A stretch of 64,000 bases of DNA from Apium graveolens. Its lineage: Eukaryota > Streptophyta > Magnoliopsida > Apiales > Apiaceae. A program made the position numbers and the translations under genes. The DNA lies in assembly GCF_009905375.1 (NCBI RefSeq), contig NC_133653.1, positions 68,954,920 to 69,018,919 of the forward strand, in the 5' to 3' direction. This document shows positions 47,409-57,726 of the stretch, one piece after another (the stretch's first letter is position 1; each line of letters begins with the position of its first letter). The notes beneath the pieces are model-generated. The model ran no database searches, was not told where the DNA came from, and was given only the letters and a program-made list of their open reading frames with translations.

Positions 47409-47630
47409 TCGTTATCATATATGGTAGCGGGACTCCGAACCCTGAGGTTGAGGAGCAACAGCGCGATGATGTTTTATTACTAATTGGAGATCGGATTGTG
47501 GATCCGATTGAGTATCCTAATGCAGGACCGGATGATGTTGATATTGAGGATGTAGCGGTTGAGGATGTTGTCCTAGAAGGGATAGTTGTTGAGGAGGATC
47601 CCATGGAGGATCCTGACAAGATTGGATAAA
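47409..47630 (+). pseudogene. E8 acidic reading frame after the primer site (remnant)
   Basis: About 73 codons open without an ATG, rich in Asp, Glu and Val (DDVDIEDVAVEDVVLEGIVV), ending TAA at 47628-47630. Its position matches the pre-gag frames of E1 and E6 but the composition is acidic rather than proline-rich. The long Ser/Thr frame on the opposite strand is its shadow. Function unknown. Confidence 0.35.
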
Positions 47631-47681
47631 GGACCACTGATGAATTGATGACCATGGTTAGGTCGACTACCAGAGGTAGGA

Positions 47682-47758
47682 TTGGCCGGTCACTACCGGA
47701 GGTTCGTTCAAGTTGTAAAGATAGTAGCCCCTTTAACGCGGCTTACTCGTAAGACTGA
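47682..47758 (+). pseudogene. E8 RT/RNase H junction fragment, cut by E9
   Basis: AGHYRRFVQVVKIVAPLTRLTRKTD is the block just after RT (compare LAGYYRRFVKDF in E1). It directly follows the pre-gag-like sequence, so gag, protease and most of RT are deleted here. The frame resumes beyond E9 at 58277 with EKFEWTEKCENSFQELK. Confidence 0.85.
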
Positions 47759-48308
47759 TGTTATGGATAAAAAACTAAGGTTATTATTTGCTGTATTTAT
47801 TACTAAGATTCGGGAGCTCAAGGCTTTTAATGGCTGCTCTCGTGTTTCGTGGCTCGATCTGCCTTTACGAGATGCCTACGTATCTCTGTGAATTAGAGAA
47901 TCAAGCCAAAAAACGTAGTTCTGATATGTGGGGTGAGGCCCCTTATATAGATGTTGGGAGTCCTTGAATTGGACTTGGTATAGGAGACTTGGTGGGCAAG
48001 TCTCATAATTAGAATGGACTTAGGAGTCCTAAATAGTAGGAAACTGATTCCTTATCCTTTTAGATCCCCTTGAGGATAATCTATAAGGATTTATATCCAT
48101 ATCGGGACTCTTCTCAATAGCTGATTTTTACTTTATTAATTAATTACGAAATTAATTAATAATCAGGGCTTTTGGGCCTTCTTTATTCCATCAGACCTGA
48201 TCTGGTCTATCAGGCTTAACCTTTCCGGTCTGAGTATCATATATCTTTTTATTGGGCCTAGCAGCTCACACCTTGCAGTATTTAATCATAATTTATTTAT
48301 TCCTATCA
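47759..48308 (-). repeat. E9 left LTR (3' LTR in element sense)
   Basis: Same as 57727-58276 except g/a at the eighth base. The short frame across 47682-47891 is host E8 plus LTR and is not a gene. Confidence 0.95.
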
Positions 48309-48320
48309 TTTGCCCCCCAA
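48309..48320 (-). other. E9 polypurine tract
   Basis: On minus, ttggggggcaaa directly before the LTR start TGATAGG. Confidence 0.85.
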
Positions 48321-48487
48321 CTTTTGGGAAACATTGATTAGGTTTCGCAGAAGTTAAGTCTGTTTATTCCCTTACAGGGTTTCGTTTTTGCGTAAAGTGT
48401 GGAGCGACCTACACATTTACAATGAATCTTCCTTTTATTCAGGAATTATCTTAATTCCAGGAATTTTTCCCTAATTTCCGGGATTTT

Positions 48488-48625
48488 CCCTAATTTTCTG
48501 GGATTTTTCCTTTAATTTCTGGATTTTTCCCTAATTTTCTGGGATTTTTCCTTTAATTTCTGGATTTTTCCCTAATTTTCTGGGATTTTCCTTTAATTTC
48601 TGGATTTTTCCCTAATTTTCTGGGA
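48488..48625. repeat. E9 tandem repeat A, 40-41 bp units
   Basis: Four copies with ccctaattttctggga at 48488, 48529, 48570 and 48610, T-rich between. Confidence 0.9.
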
Positions 48626-48647
48626 CTTATCCTTAATTTTCTGGCTT

Positions 48648-48750
48648 AAAATCGATCAGAATGCATTCAAAATCGATCAGGATGCAGACAAAATCGATCA
48701 GGATGCAGCCAAAATCGATCAGGATGCAGCCAAAATCGATCAGGATCCTG
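48648..48750. repeat. E9 tandem repeat B, 21-bp units
   Basis: Five head-to-tail copies starting at 48648, 48669, 48690, 48711 and 48732, each with aaaatcgatcagga. No spacers, so not a CRISPR array. Confidence 0.92.
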
Positions 48751-48900
48751 ATCGAATTAGCTCAGGATCTTACACTCTGGTCGACAGGATTCCTGATCGA
48801 TTTCGATCAGGATTCTGACCGAATTGGCCTTCAAAGTGACACCCTAGTCGATTGTTACACGGGCTTAATCGACCAAGATTCTTGATCGATTTCGATCAGG

Positions 48901-49216
48901 ACTCTGATCGAATTAAGTGGCTCTCGACCATTTTGATCGAATGGAATATCGATCAGGACTCTCTTCTGTGTCGATCAGGACTCTGATCGATCTTAGGGGA
49001 TTTCTTCCCTTCTGTTCGAATAAGATATCAATCAGGACTCTCTTCTGTGTCGATCAGGACTCTGATCGAATTAAGTGGCTCTCGACCATTCTGATCGAAT
49101 GGAATATCGATCAGGACTCTCTTCTGCGTCGATCAGGACTCTGATCGATCCTAGGGGATTTCTTCCCTCCTGTTCGAATAAGATATTGATCAGGATCCTC
49201 TTTTGCATCGATCAGG
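48901..49216. repeat. E9 repeat C, 158-bp dimer of gatcaggactctgatcga modules
   Basis: actctgatcgaattaagtgg occurs at 48901 and 49059 and the following 150 bp match with few changes. Inside, gatcagga and ctgatcga recur every 20-40 bp from 48770 to 49230, so B and C derive from a common gatcag-type module. It lies just upstream of the antisense gene's TATA box. Confidence 0.88.
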
Positions 49217-49371
49217 ACTCTGATCGAACCATTTTAAGATTCTGGTCGATTTTTGACCTTTTAAATTCCACAGGAGCTTCTAGATTGTTCCTGATACTTC
49301 TTGTAGATGGGCCTCTAGGTTGGGCCTGGCTAAATGGGCCTAAAAACGCCTCGTATTCCGAGCTTTTCGCC

Positions 49372-49379
49372 TATATAAG
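49372..49379 (+). promoter_or_regulatory. TATA box of the E9 antisense gene
   Basis: TATATAAG, 174 bases upstream of the ATG at 49546, on the strand opposite to gag-pol and directly after the tandem repeats. Confidence 0.65.
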
Positions 49380-49545
49380 TGCAGTGTGGAGTGAGAATCC
49401 TCACTTCACTTCCCACTTCTCATTTTCTCTCACAATTTTCTCTAGAGTTCTCCCTTTGAGAAGGCGATTTCCGGTGACCAAAGCCACCTCAGCTCCACCA
49501 TTCTCAAGTATTTCTGGGTTTCAAGCCTTCAGCCGAAGCATATCA

Positions 49546-51604
49546 ATGGCGGACCGTGACCTGGCTCGTTTGCAGAAGATGAATGTCTTTAAGAGAGGTA
49601 CAAACATTCAAATTCAATCTCCATATACTTCCCTCATTGATATGATTAACTCGAGAGGTGATGAATATCCTTCTCTATCTGAGTTAGATTCGTATAATCA
49701 TGGTAATACTTTTCATGAGTTAGATGGTAGGATAGAGTCTATGAACACCCTGTACAGACTTCCACCCCACCTTAGGATCACTCCAGCCGCCCCTGGGGAT
49801 AGGACTTGTAATTGGGAGGGGGATACCCTGTTCATTTATCGAGGAGCCCTGACCGCAGGTCTTAGGTTCCCATTCCACGAATTTATTCCTCGTTTACTAG
49901 CCGATGTACAAATCAACCCTTGTCAACTCCCTCCTAACGCCTGGAGGAACATTATCTATTTTATGGTCCTTTGTCTCAGGAATAGCTTCCCTCTTTCCGT
50001 AGCTGTCTTTAGGAAAGTTTTCCAATTCTATAATAGTTCCATGAGTCAGCCGGACTGGGTTTTAATTCGCCAACGGCCCAAAATTCCCCATATCTTTGAT
50101 AGTAACTCTATAGTCGAGAACAACCCTAAATGGAGGGATGAGTTTGTCAGGCTGACCTGGGCTGGGGGTGATTGGGCCACACTCGTCCGTAGGCCATTTT
50201 GCAAAGTATCAGATGGTAGTGCTGGTAGCATCAGATTAACTGATGAGGAGGAGGTGGCCTATCAAGCCTTAATTTCAGATGATGGGAAAACAGACACCTG
50301 GACCCTTTTAGAGGAGTTTTCCTTGAAGAAAGTTGGTCTCTCCCAGGCCAGTGATAAGGGTAAATTTATACATGCGTAATTATTTTTCCTTCTCTTTAAT
50401 CGCACTTTTTCTTTTTTTTCTGGATTTTAATATTCCTTCTACTTTTCCTTTCAGCTTGTGAGGCTATTAATAATGTCAATAGGCCCAATGAGGGGGAATC
50501 TGGCCGCCAGAAGAGGGCCAAGTTAAACAGGGACCCCAGGAGCAAACCTGACGGTCCTTCTTTCCTTAAGCCCCACGTCCCGGTGGTCGAGCTGGGGGAC
50601 GATGTGGATCCTCCACTTAAGGCACATTCCTTCAGGCCTAACTGGGGCTTCAGGAGGAGCGATACGGTGGTTGGATCCACCAAACATGCCAAGGATTGGT
50701 CGTACCATTCCATCACTGCCCACGATTTCACTGACATTGTTACGGGGAGTGATATCGAGACTATTTAGCTTCTGGGTTCTCAAGCCCAAGCTGCGGTAAT
50801 TTTCTTTTTTCTTCTCTTCCTTTTGTGAATTTCAACTTTTCTTGTATCCCAATGAATTTGTGCTAACTCATACATATTTCTTTGCAGAGTAATACCTATT
50901 TCCAGGCGGCCCTACATCAGGCTAGATCCTGGAAGGGTAACTCTGATGATTTTGAGAAGGAGATGAAGAAGTGGGAGGAGAGAGCCAAGGTCCTGGAGAA
51001 GAAGTTGGACACGAAGAAGGAGGAGCTGGATAAGGCTCATTCCGAGCTGGTGAAACTTAGGAGCGATAAGGAAACGCTCATTGATGACTACATGGGTTCT
51101 GACAAGTTTAAGAACCTCATGGAGATTCATGATGAGGGTCTTTATTCCCCACAGTTCACTCAGGGATGGGATACGGCCGTGAAGGCGATTTCTGAGAAGT
51201 ATTCGGGCTTAGTCGACCCTAAGGACTTTATAAGTCCTGAGCAGGCTGAGTCAGAGGACAGCATAGACGCCCTCTTCAACTCCTCTCAGCCAGATGATCG
51301 CATCTTGGATCCTAACACTGCTTCTCCTCCCGCTTCTCCTGCGAAGGACGCTAAAGGCGCTGATAAGGAGAAAGAGAATGAAGGCTCCCGCATGGAGGAG
51401 AAGTTTTTCTATTCTGTAATTTTATCCTTAACTTATGTCTGGACTTTTGTTTGTATTAAAACTTATTACCCTCCGGGGCTATTTTATATGCTACTTTCCT
51501 TATTTGCATTCTCTCCTTCATTTTTCCGATACTTTAATATTCAAACTTGGTTTAATGGGCCACACAAGTATTATCACAACTCAAACATCCATAGGTTGAA
51601 ATAA
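49546..51604 (+). CDS. E9 antisense gene, three exons, Transposase_28-like protein
   Basis: Opposite strand to gag-pol. Proposed exons 49546-50359, 50455-50795 and 50888-51604; introns of 95 and 92 bp have GT...AG ends and keep frame (phase 1, then 0). Exon 1 starts MADRDLARLQKMNVFKRG and contains FPFHEFIPRLLADVQINP and NIIYFMVLCLRNSFPLSVAVF, typical of the plant gypsy-associated family annotated Transposase_28 (from memory of the family). Exon 3 is Lys/Glu-rich coiled coil (FEKEMKKWEERAKVLEKKL). A TAG at 50766-50768 in exon 2, just before LLGSQAQAA, breaks this copy; the hydrophobic tail after EGSRMEE is probably not original. Antisense ORFs here are known in Tat elements such as Grande; function unknown. 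Confidence 0.75.
50360..50454 (+). other. Putative intron 1 of the antisense gene
   Basis: gtaaat...ttcctttcag; pyrimidine-rich 3' end; splicing joins DKG-type codon to CEAINNVNRPNEGES with no frame loss. Confidence 0.65.
50796..50887 (+). other. Putative intron 2 of the antisense gene
   Basis: gtaattttc...ttctttgcag; joins SQAQAA to SNTYFQAALHQARSW in frame. Confidence 0.65.
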
Positions 51605-51769
51605 TTTCGAACTCTTCAATTTCAAGTCTGGTTTTCCAAAACCTTACATAATGTGGGTTCGACCCTGATCTATAATAGCTAAAAAATTAAAATCCTATGC
51701 AAACAAAGCTTCAAGGTGCTTTTAAACCTACTTGTCATAATGACAAGTGAGAATCGTACTTCGACCATC

Positions 51770-52660
51770 TTACACGTAGTAAACCTTCAGGTTTTGTGCG
51801 TGCCAGGTTCTCGGGACTTCAAAACCATCCATAGTCTCCAGCTTGTAGGTTCCTCTACCCTGAACGCTCTTGACTCTATACGGCCCTTCCCAATTTGGGG
51901 CAAGCTTTCCTTTCTGTCCGACACCAGAAGCCTCTATTTTTCTCAAGACTAGGTCACCTTGTTTGAAAAACCTCTCTTTAACCCTTAGGTTGTAGTAGAA
52001 TGAAGCCTTTTTCTGATATTCTACTATCTTTGCATGTGCTTTATCTCGCACTTCATCGATTAAATCCAGGGCTAACCTCTGCCCTTCCTCATTTTCTTCT
52101 GAATTGAAAGCTTGAATCCTTGGAGAGGAATGTGATATCTCTACTGGAACTACTGCTTCTGCCCCATATGCCAACATGAAGGGGGTTGCTCCTGTCGTGA
52201 CTCTACAGGTAGTCCTGTAGGCCCATAATATTGGAAGTATTTCATCCACCCAATTATTTCTTGACTTCTCGATCCTCTTCTTTAGTCCATCCAGGATTAT
52301 TCGATTTGCTACCTCTGCTTGCCCATTGGCTTGCGGGTGAGCCACAGAGGTGAATCGTAACTCAATTTCATTTTCTTCACAATACTTCTTGAATTCCTTA
52401 TTGTTGAATTGTGCTCCATTGTCAGTGACGAGGATACGGGAAATTCCATATCGGCACATAATGTTTTCCCACAGGAATTGTGCAACCTGCTTAGTTGTGA
52501 TTTTGGCTAAGGTTTTGGCTTCGATCCACTTGGTGAAATAATCAATGGCTACAATAAAAAATTTCCTTTATGCCGTGGCCATAGGAAAAGGCCCTAGAAT
52601 ATCCATCCCCCACATGGCAAAGGGAATAGGTGAGTTGATAGAGGTTAGCATCTCGGGGGG
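51770..52660 (-). pseudogene. E9 integrase, core and C-terminus (two in-frame stops)
   Basis: Same frame as 52661-56119, separated by TAA at 52661-52663 (after HAPVVR) and TAA at 52568-52570 (in MATA-RKFFIVAIDYFTKW). Core: MDILGPFP, TDNGAQFNNKEF, HPQANGQAEVANR (D,D-35-E visible), then WVDEILPILWAYRTT, GAEAVVPVEI and the GPYRV C-terminal block, ending LKVYYV. Both stops can be explained as CAA to TAA. Confidence 0.9.
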
Positions 52661-55600
52661 TTATCTAACAACTGGTGCATGCTTCTGACAGCGATCACAC
52701 TTCTTCACATATTCTTTGGCATCAGCCATCATTTCTGGCCAATAGAAGCCTAAATGGGTTATCTTATGAGCCAAGGCCCTGCCCCCCAAGTGTTGCCCAC
52801 AAATACCTTCATGCACTTCCTCAAGAGCCAAGCGTGCCTCGTCGGGCCTGAGACACCTCAAGTAAGGAACCACGAAAGATCTCTTATATAGAATTCCATC
52901 TATCAAGGAGTACCATAGTGCTCGAATAGTTAACTTCCGTGCCTCAGTTGCATCACTTGGCAACCAACCGGTCTGAATGTGAGCCTTGATGGAATCAATC
53001 CATGACATCCCCAAGCCTATGGGAGCCACAAGCTTAACATCTATGCTTCGTGTCTTCAAAATACGGAAGTACACACTTCCTGAACTCTCTTTAATCTCAG
53101 ATGAAACACACTTTGATAGCGCATCTGCTTTAGCATTTTCTTCCCTTGGAATGTGTTCAACATGGCATTCATTAAATTGGGTCATCACAGCCCTTACTAG
53201 GCGAACATACTTAGCCATCGTATCATCTCTTGCCTCAAATTCTCCCTTTACCTGGGATATAATCAGCTTCGAGTCTCCACGGACCTTTAAGTTTTTGACC
53301 CTAAGTGTCCCAGCTAGACCAAGGCCAGCAATCAGGGCTTCATACTCTGCCTCATTGTTTATGGTTGGGAAGTCTAGCTTCATAGCATACTCAATTAAGA
53401 ATCCATCAGGGCTTTGCAAAACCAACCCTGCTCCACTGGAATTTGTTTTTGATGCTCCATCAAAATAGAGAACCCAATATTCTTTCTCCTTGTCCCCATT
53501 GTCGACCTTTAAGTTTTTGACCCTAAGTGTCCCAGCTAGACCAAGGCCAGCAATCAGGGCTTCATACTCTGCCTCATTATTTGTGGTTGGGAAGTCTAGC
53601 TTCATAGCATACTCAATTAAGAATCCATCAGGGCTTTGCAAAACCAACCCTGCTCCACTGGAATTTGTTTTTGATGCTCCATCAAAATAGAGAACCCAAT
53701 ATTCTTTCTCCTTGTCCCCATTGTCGACTCCCTTGTCTTGAGGTATGGTATCTTCCTGCCCCCCGACTTCTTGGTTGGGTATGGTACATTCCACCACGAA
53801 GTCAGCTAGTGCCTGGGCTTTTATGGCCGTACGTGGCTTATACTTGAGATCGAACTCTCCCAACTCTATTGCCCACTTAATCAGTCTCCCACTTGCCTTG
53901 GGACTGTGAATGATGTTTCTCAGTGGCTGATTTGTTAGCACTTCAATCTGGTGAGCTTGAAAATAAGGACGCAGTTTTCTTGAAGCCATTACCAAGGCTA
54001 AAGCGAATTTCTCAATAGTTGAATAATTCAACTCTGCACCATGCAAGATTTTGCTGACATAGTATACGGGTTTCTGGACTTTCAGTTCCTCCTTAACCAA
54101 CACTGCGCTCAAGGCGCTCTCTGAAACAGCCAAGTACAAGGATAAAACTTCACTCAGAACTGGCTTGGCCAACAACGGGGCCTGGCCCATATACTTCTTT
54201 AACTCTTCAAATGCCTTCTGATTTTCCTCACTCCATACAAAGTCTTTAATGTTCTTTAATGATTTGAAGAATGACAAGCACTTATCTCCTGACTTGGAGA
54301 TGAATCGTCCTAGCGCCGCAACCCTTCCTGTGAGCTTCTGTACATCCTTGACAGTTTTTGGTGGTTCCATATCCAGGATTGCCTTTATTTTATCGGGGTT
54401 GGCCTCAATTCCCCTCTTTGAGACCATCAACCCCAAGAATTTTCCAGATCCTACTCCGAAAGCACACTTCGTTGGATTCAACATCATCTTGTGGTACCTT
54501 AGGACCTCAAAAGCTTCCCTCAAATGGGTTATATGATCAGTCTTTACTAGACTCTTGACTAGCATGTCATCAACATAGACTTCTATAGTCTTCCCAATAA
54601 GATCCTTAAAAATTTTATTCACCAACCTCTGATAGGTGGCTCCTGCATTCTTGAGACCAAACGCCATAACAAGATAACAATAAACACCAAAGTCAGTGAT
54701 AAATGATACCTTTGGAATGTCATCCTTATGCATTTTGATCTGATTGTATCCGCTAAATCCATCCATGAAACTCAGCATCTCATGTCCAGCAGTGGCGTCA
54801 ATCAAAGTATCAATTCTAGGCAGCGGGAAACAGTCTTTGGGGCATGCATCATTCAGATCAGTGAAATCTATACACATCCTCCACTTTCCATTAGCCTTCT
54901 TCACCATTACAGGGTTTGCTAACCACTCCGGAAATTGAATCTCCTCAATAAAACCAGCCTCTAAGAGCTTTTCTACTTCCTGTTTTATAGCCTCTTGTCT
55001 TTCCGGGGCAAAATTTCTTTTCTTTTGTTTCACTGTCTTCCGGCTTGGATCCACGTTTAGCTTGTGAGTAATTAACTCCGGGTCTATGCCTGGCATATCA
55101 GCTGCTGACCATGCAAACACGTCACTATTTTCTTGCAAAAATTTCACTAACTTCCCTTTAAGGGGCTCCTCTAATGTGGCTCCAATGAAAGTCATCCTCT
55201 CAGGATTCTTGGGGTCTAAAGGAACCGAAACCAATTCTTCTGCTGGCCTTCCTCTATTCTCATCATTTTCTCGAACATCCATATCTTCAATAGGAAGAAC
55301 CTGCCCCCCGACTCCATCTGCCCTCAAAGAGGCCACATAACAGCTTCTAGCCATTTTTTGATCTCCTCTTTCTTCTCCAATCCCATTTCGGGTGGGAAAC
55401 TTCATGACTGAATGGTAGGAAGAGGGGACTGCCTTGAAGGCATGTATCCCTGTTCTCCCCATGATAGCATTATAAGTTGAACTAGCCTTTACCACCACGA
55501 AATCCAGCATCTGCGTTGCTTGCCTTGGCTCCGTACCTATGGTGGTTGGCAATTTGATTATCCCTTCCACAGGATATTCTACTCCAGCAAATCCATATAT

Positions 55601-56119
55601 CGGCATGTCGGTGGGTGTCAACTGGGAGTCGTTATACCCCATCCTTAGAAAGGTGTCGTGGAGCAAGATATCCACAGAAGCACCATTATCCACAAGGACC
55701 CTCTTAACCGGGCTATTTCCTATTATCGGTGTTATGACCAGCGGGTCGTCATGGGGAAACTTCACGCCCTCTAGGTCAGAATCATCAAAAGCCAATGTTA
55801 CTTCTGTCCTGGCCCTCTTCGGGGCTTCTCCAACAATATGCATAACCTCCCTCGTATATGCCTTTCTGGAATTTTTGGACAATCCAGCAGCAGTTGGACC
55901 TCCAAAGATTGTGTTTATCACAGGCTCTCGAGGGCGTCGCGGTCCTCCAAAAATTGCATTTATAACCGGCCCTCTAGGTTGGGGATTCCGCCCCTGATCG
56001 TCTTGGTCCCTCCTACGATCTTCAAAGTTCTTCCTTCCATTATTGTTTCTGTCCCCTCCATCTCCAGTATACTTGTTCAATCTTCCTTTTCGAATCAAAA
56101 ACTCAATTTCATCCTTCAA
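52661..56119 (-). pseudogene. E9 pol: protease, RT, two RNase H domains, integrase N-terminus
   Basis: 1152-residue frame. A repeated PVIN(A/T)IFGGP (residues 51-75), protease VLVDNGASVDILL (about 141-153), RT with KWRMCIDFTDLN, SFMDGFSGYNQI, AFGLKNAGATYQ and YVDD (54566-54577). The first RNase H (LYLAVSESALSAVL, VLTNQPL) lacks the usual Asp residues. A second RNase H (WVLYFDGASKTNSSGAGLVL, NNEAEYEALIAGL, RGDSKLIISQ, AKADAL) has them, and its first 74 residues are duplicated in tandem. Integrase HHCC region with CDRCQKHA ends the frame. The extra RNase H is characteristic of Tat elements. Confidence 0.92.
53283..53726. repeat. 222-bp tandem duplication in the E9 second RNase H
   Basis: 53283-53504 and 53505-53726 are near-identical direct copies (for example c/t change giving TTNNEAEYEA versus TINNEAEYEA). 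222 is 74 codons, so the frame is kept. Each copy carries YFDGAS and NNEAEYEAL. Confidence 0.93.
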
Positions 56120-57692
56120 TTGCCTACACTCATCGGTGTCATGGCCAACATCCTTGTGAAACCTGCAATATTTGCTCTTATCTAGCTTGGCGGGATCAGC
56201 CTTTAAGGGCTTAGGCTAGCGAATATCTCTATCTTTCTCAATTTCCATCAAAATCTGACTTCTAGGAGCACTCAGCTTAGCGTATTCAGTGAACTTTTGC
56301 CCAGGTCCTCCCTTCTTGGGGGTTGAATCAGGGTTTTGTTCGGTTCTAGGATATTTGTCCTTAGCGATATACTCCAGATCAGTTTTTCGCTTCTTGCCTC
56401 CAGTGGGCTCATTACTTACTACGGTCTTCCTCATGCTTTCTTCAACCTTGATATACTTCCCTGCCCTCTCTTGGAGTTGCAACATATTTTCAGGGGGACG
56501 TTTGGCCAAGGACATCTTGAAAAACTCATCCCTGGTTCCTTGTTGCAGTGCTATCATGGCTACCTTATCATCAAGGTCTGGGACTTTTAAAGCCTCCTTT
56601 GTAAAACGATTCAGGTAATCTCTTAAGGATTCCTTAGCTCCCTGCACAAGACTCATAAGAGATGCTGAACTTTTCTCATGGACTCTTCCACTGATGAATT
56701 GCTTAATAAAAGCCTGGCTTAATTCTCTGAACGATCCAATAGAATTTGGGGGCAGGCGACTGTACCATCTTTGAGCCATACCCGACAGGGTTTGAGGGAA
56801 GGCCTGACACTTTATAGCATCATTCACGGGTTGCAGCAGCAGTGCATTAGAGAATGTCCTAACATGATTAGCGGGGTCTCCCGTGCCATCATAGGCTTTG
56901 ATAGTGGGCATCTTGAATTTCCTTGAGATATGGGCATTCATTATCTCTTCTATGAAGGGTGGAGTTGGATCATCAGGATCTCCAAGGGGAAGGAGATTGC
57001 TTGGATCAGTTCTTGGGACAGCAGCCCTTCTTCTTACCGGACCATCCAGGTCTATGACAGGAGGAGGATTTCTCCCCCTAGGAGGTATCTGGGGTCTGGT
57101 GAGCCTCCAAATCACGCCTCAGCCTTTGGATTTCAGCCTCATGAGCCCTGATCCTTTCTTGCACTTCTTGGGGATTCGCCCCTGGGGTGCTTTGGGGGCG
57201 TTGCCTTCCATCGGCCATTGGCTCTTTTCCAGGACGCCTCCTTCTTGGGGCCACTTCATCATCCGAAGATTCGGAGTCTCTCTCAGTGTAAGGACCAGAA
57301 AATTCCCGATCCTCAGGGATAGGACCCAGACCTCGTATATAGGGGGGCGACTGCCCTCGTGCTTCACTTCGCCCAGCATATCCGCTTCCTCCAACCTCAG
57401 GGTGAAGGGGCATCCCATAAGGGGGGTTAGTGGTAACAACAGTTGAATATTCATACCCGACGGGTCGAGAATTCACAGGTATATGTACTTGTTGAACTCG
57501 AGGATTCGTACCTTAAATAGTCGGGGGAGTCGTTCCTTGTGGCTGAGATTGAGTTGCCCTTATCTGGGTCTCCGCTTGAGTAGATGCATAAGTTGAGTGG
57601 GGAGGAATCTCCACGGTTGACGAAATCACCTGAGTTGTCCCTGATGGTGTTCCCTCCTCCAGAGTGCTGGTTGTCTTCCGTGTTCTCGCCAT
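56120..57692 (-). pseudogene. E9 gag (two stops, one frameshift)
   Basis: ATG at 57692 (MARTRKTTSTLEEG). TAA at 57513-57515, then a frame to 57078; a one-base shift between 57115 and 57078 moves to the frame of 57115-56216: IEEIMNAHISRKFKMPTIKAYDG, GMAQRWYSRLPPNSIGSFREL, FIKQFISG, SLRDYLNRF. TAG at 56216-56218 (after DRDIR) precedes the zinc-binding YCRFHKDVGHDTDECRQLK, which runs in frame into pol. So gag-pol was one frame, as usual in this lineage. Confidence 0.9.
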
Positions 57693-57709
57693 GGTTGTTG
57701 TTCCTTGCC

Positions 57710-57724
57710 CCACGGTGGGCGCCA
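57710..57724 (-). other. E9 primer-binding site
   Basis: On minus, TGGCGCCCACCGTGG two bases after the LTR; a primer site of the type common in dicot Tat elements and unlike the initiator-Met sites elsewhere here. The matching tRNA should be confirmed. Confidence 0.8.
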
Positions 57725-57726
57725 AA

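Noticed and set aside
47284..47655. 123-codon Ser/Thr-rich minus-strand frame
   Set aside because: Shadow of the acidic plus-strand remnant; biased codons on one strand create it.
48648..48750. Regular 21-bp repeats resembling a CRISPR array
   Set aside because: Units are head-to-tail with no unique spacers and lie inside a plant retrotransposon.
49075..49545. Upstream extension of the E9 antisense frame
   Set aside because: It runs through tandem repeats and the TATA box; the ATG at 49546 fits the promoter distance and the conserved start better.
52986..53690. Plus-strand frames of 160 and 66 codons with a shared C-terminus
   Set aside because: Opposite-strand reading of the duplicated RNase H of E9; the shared ending only reflects the 222-bp duplication.
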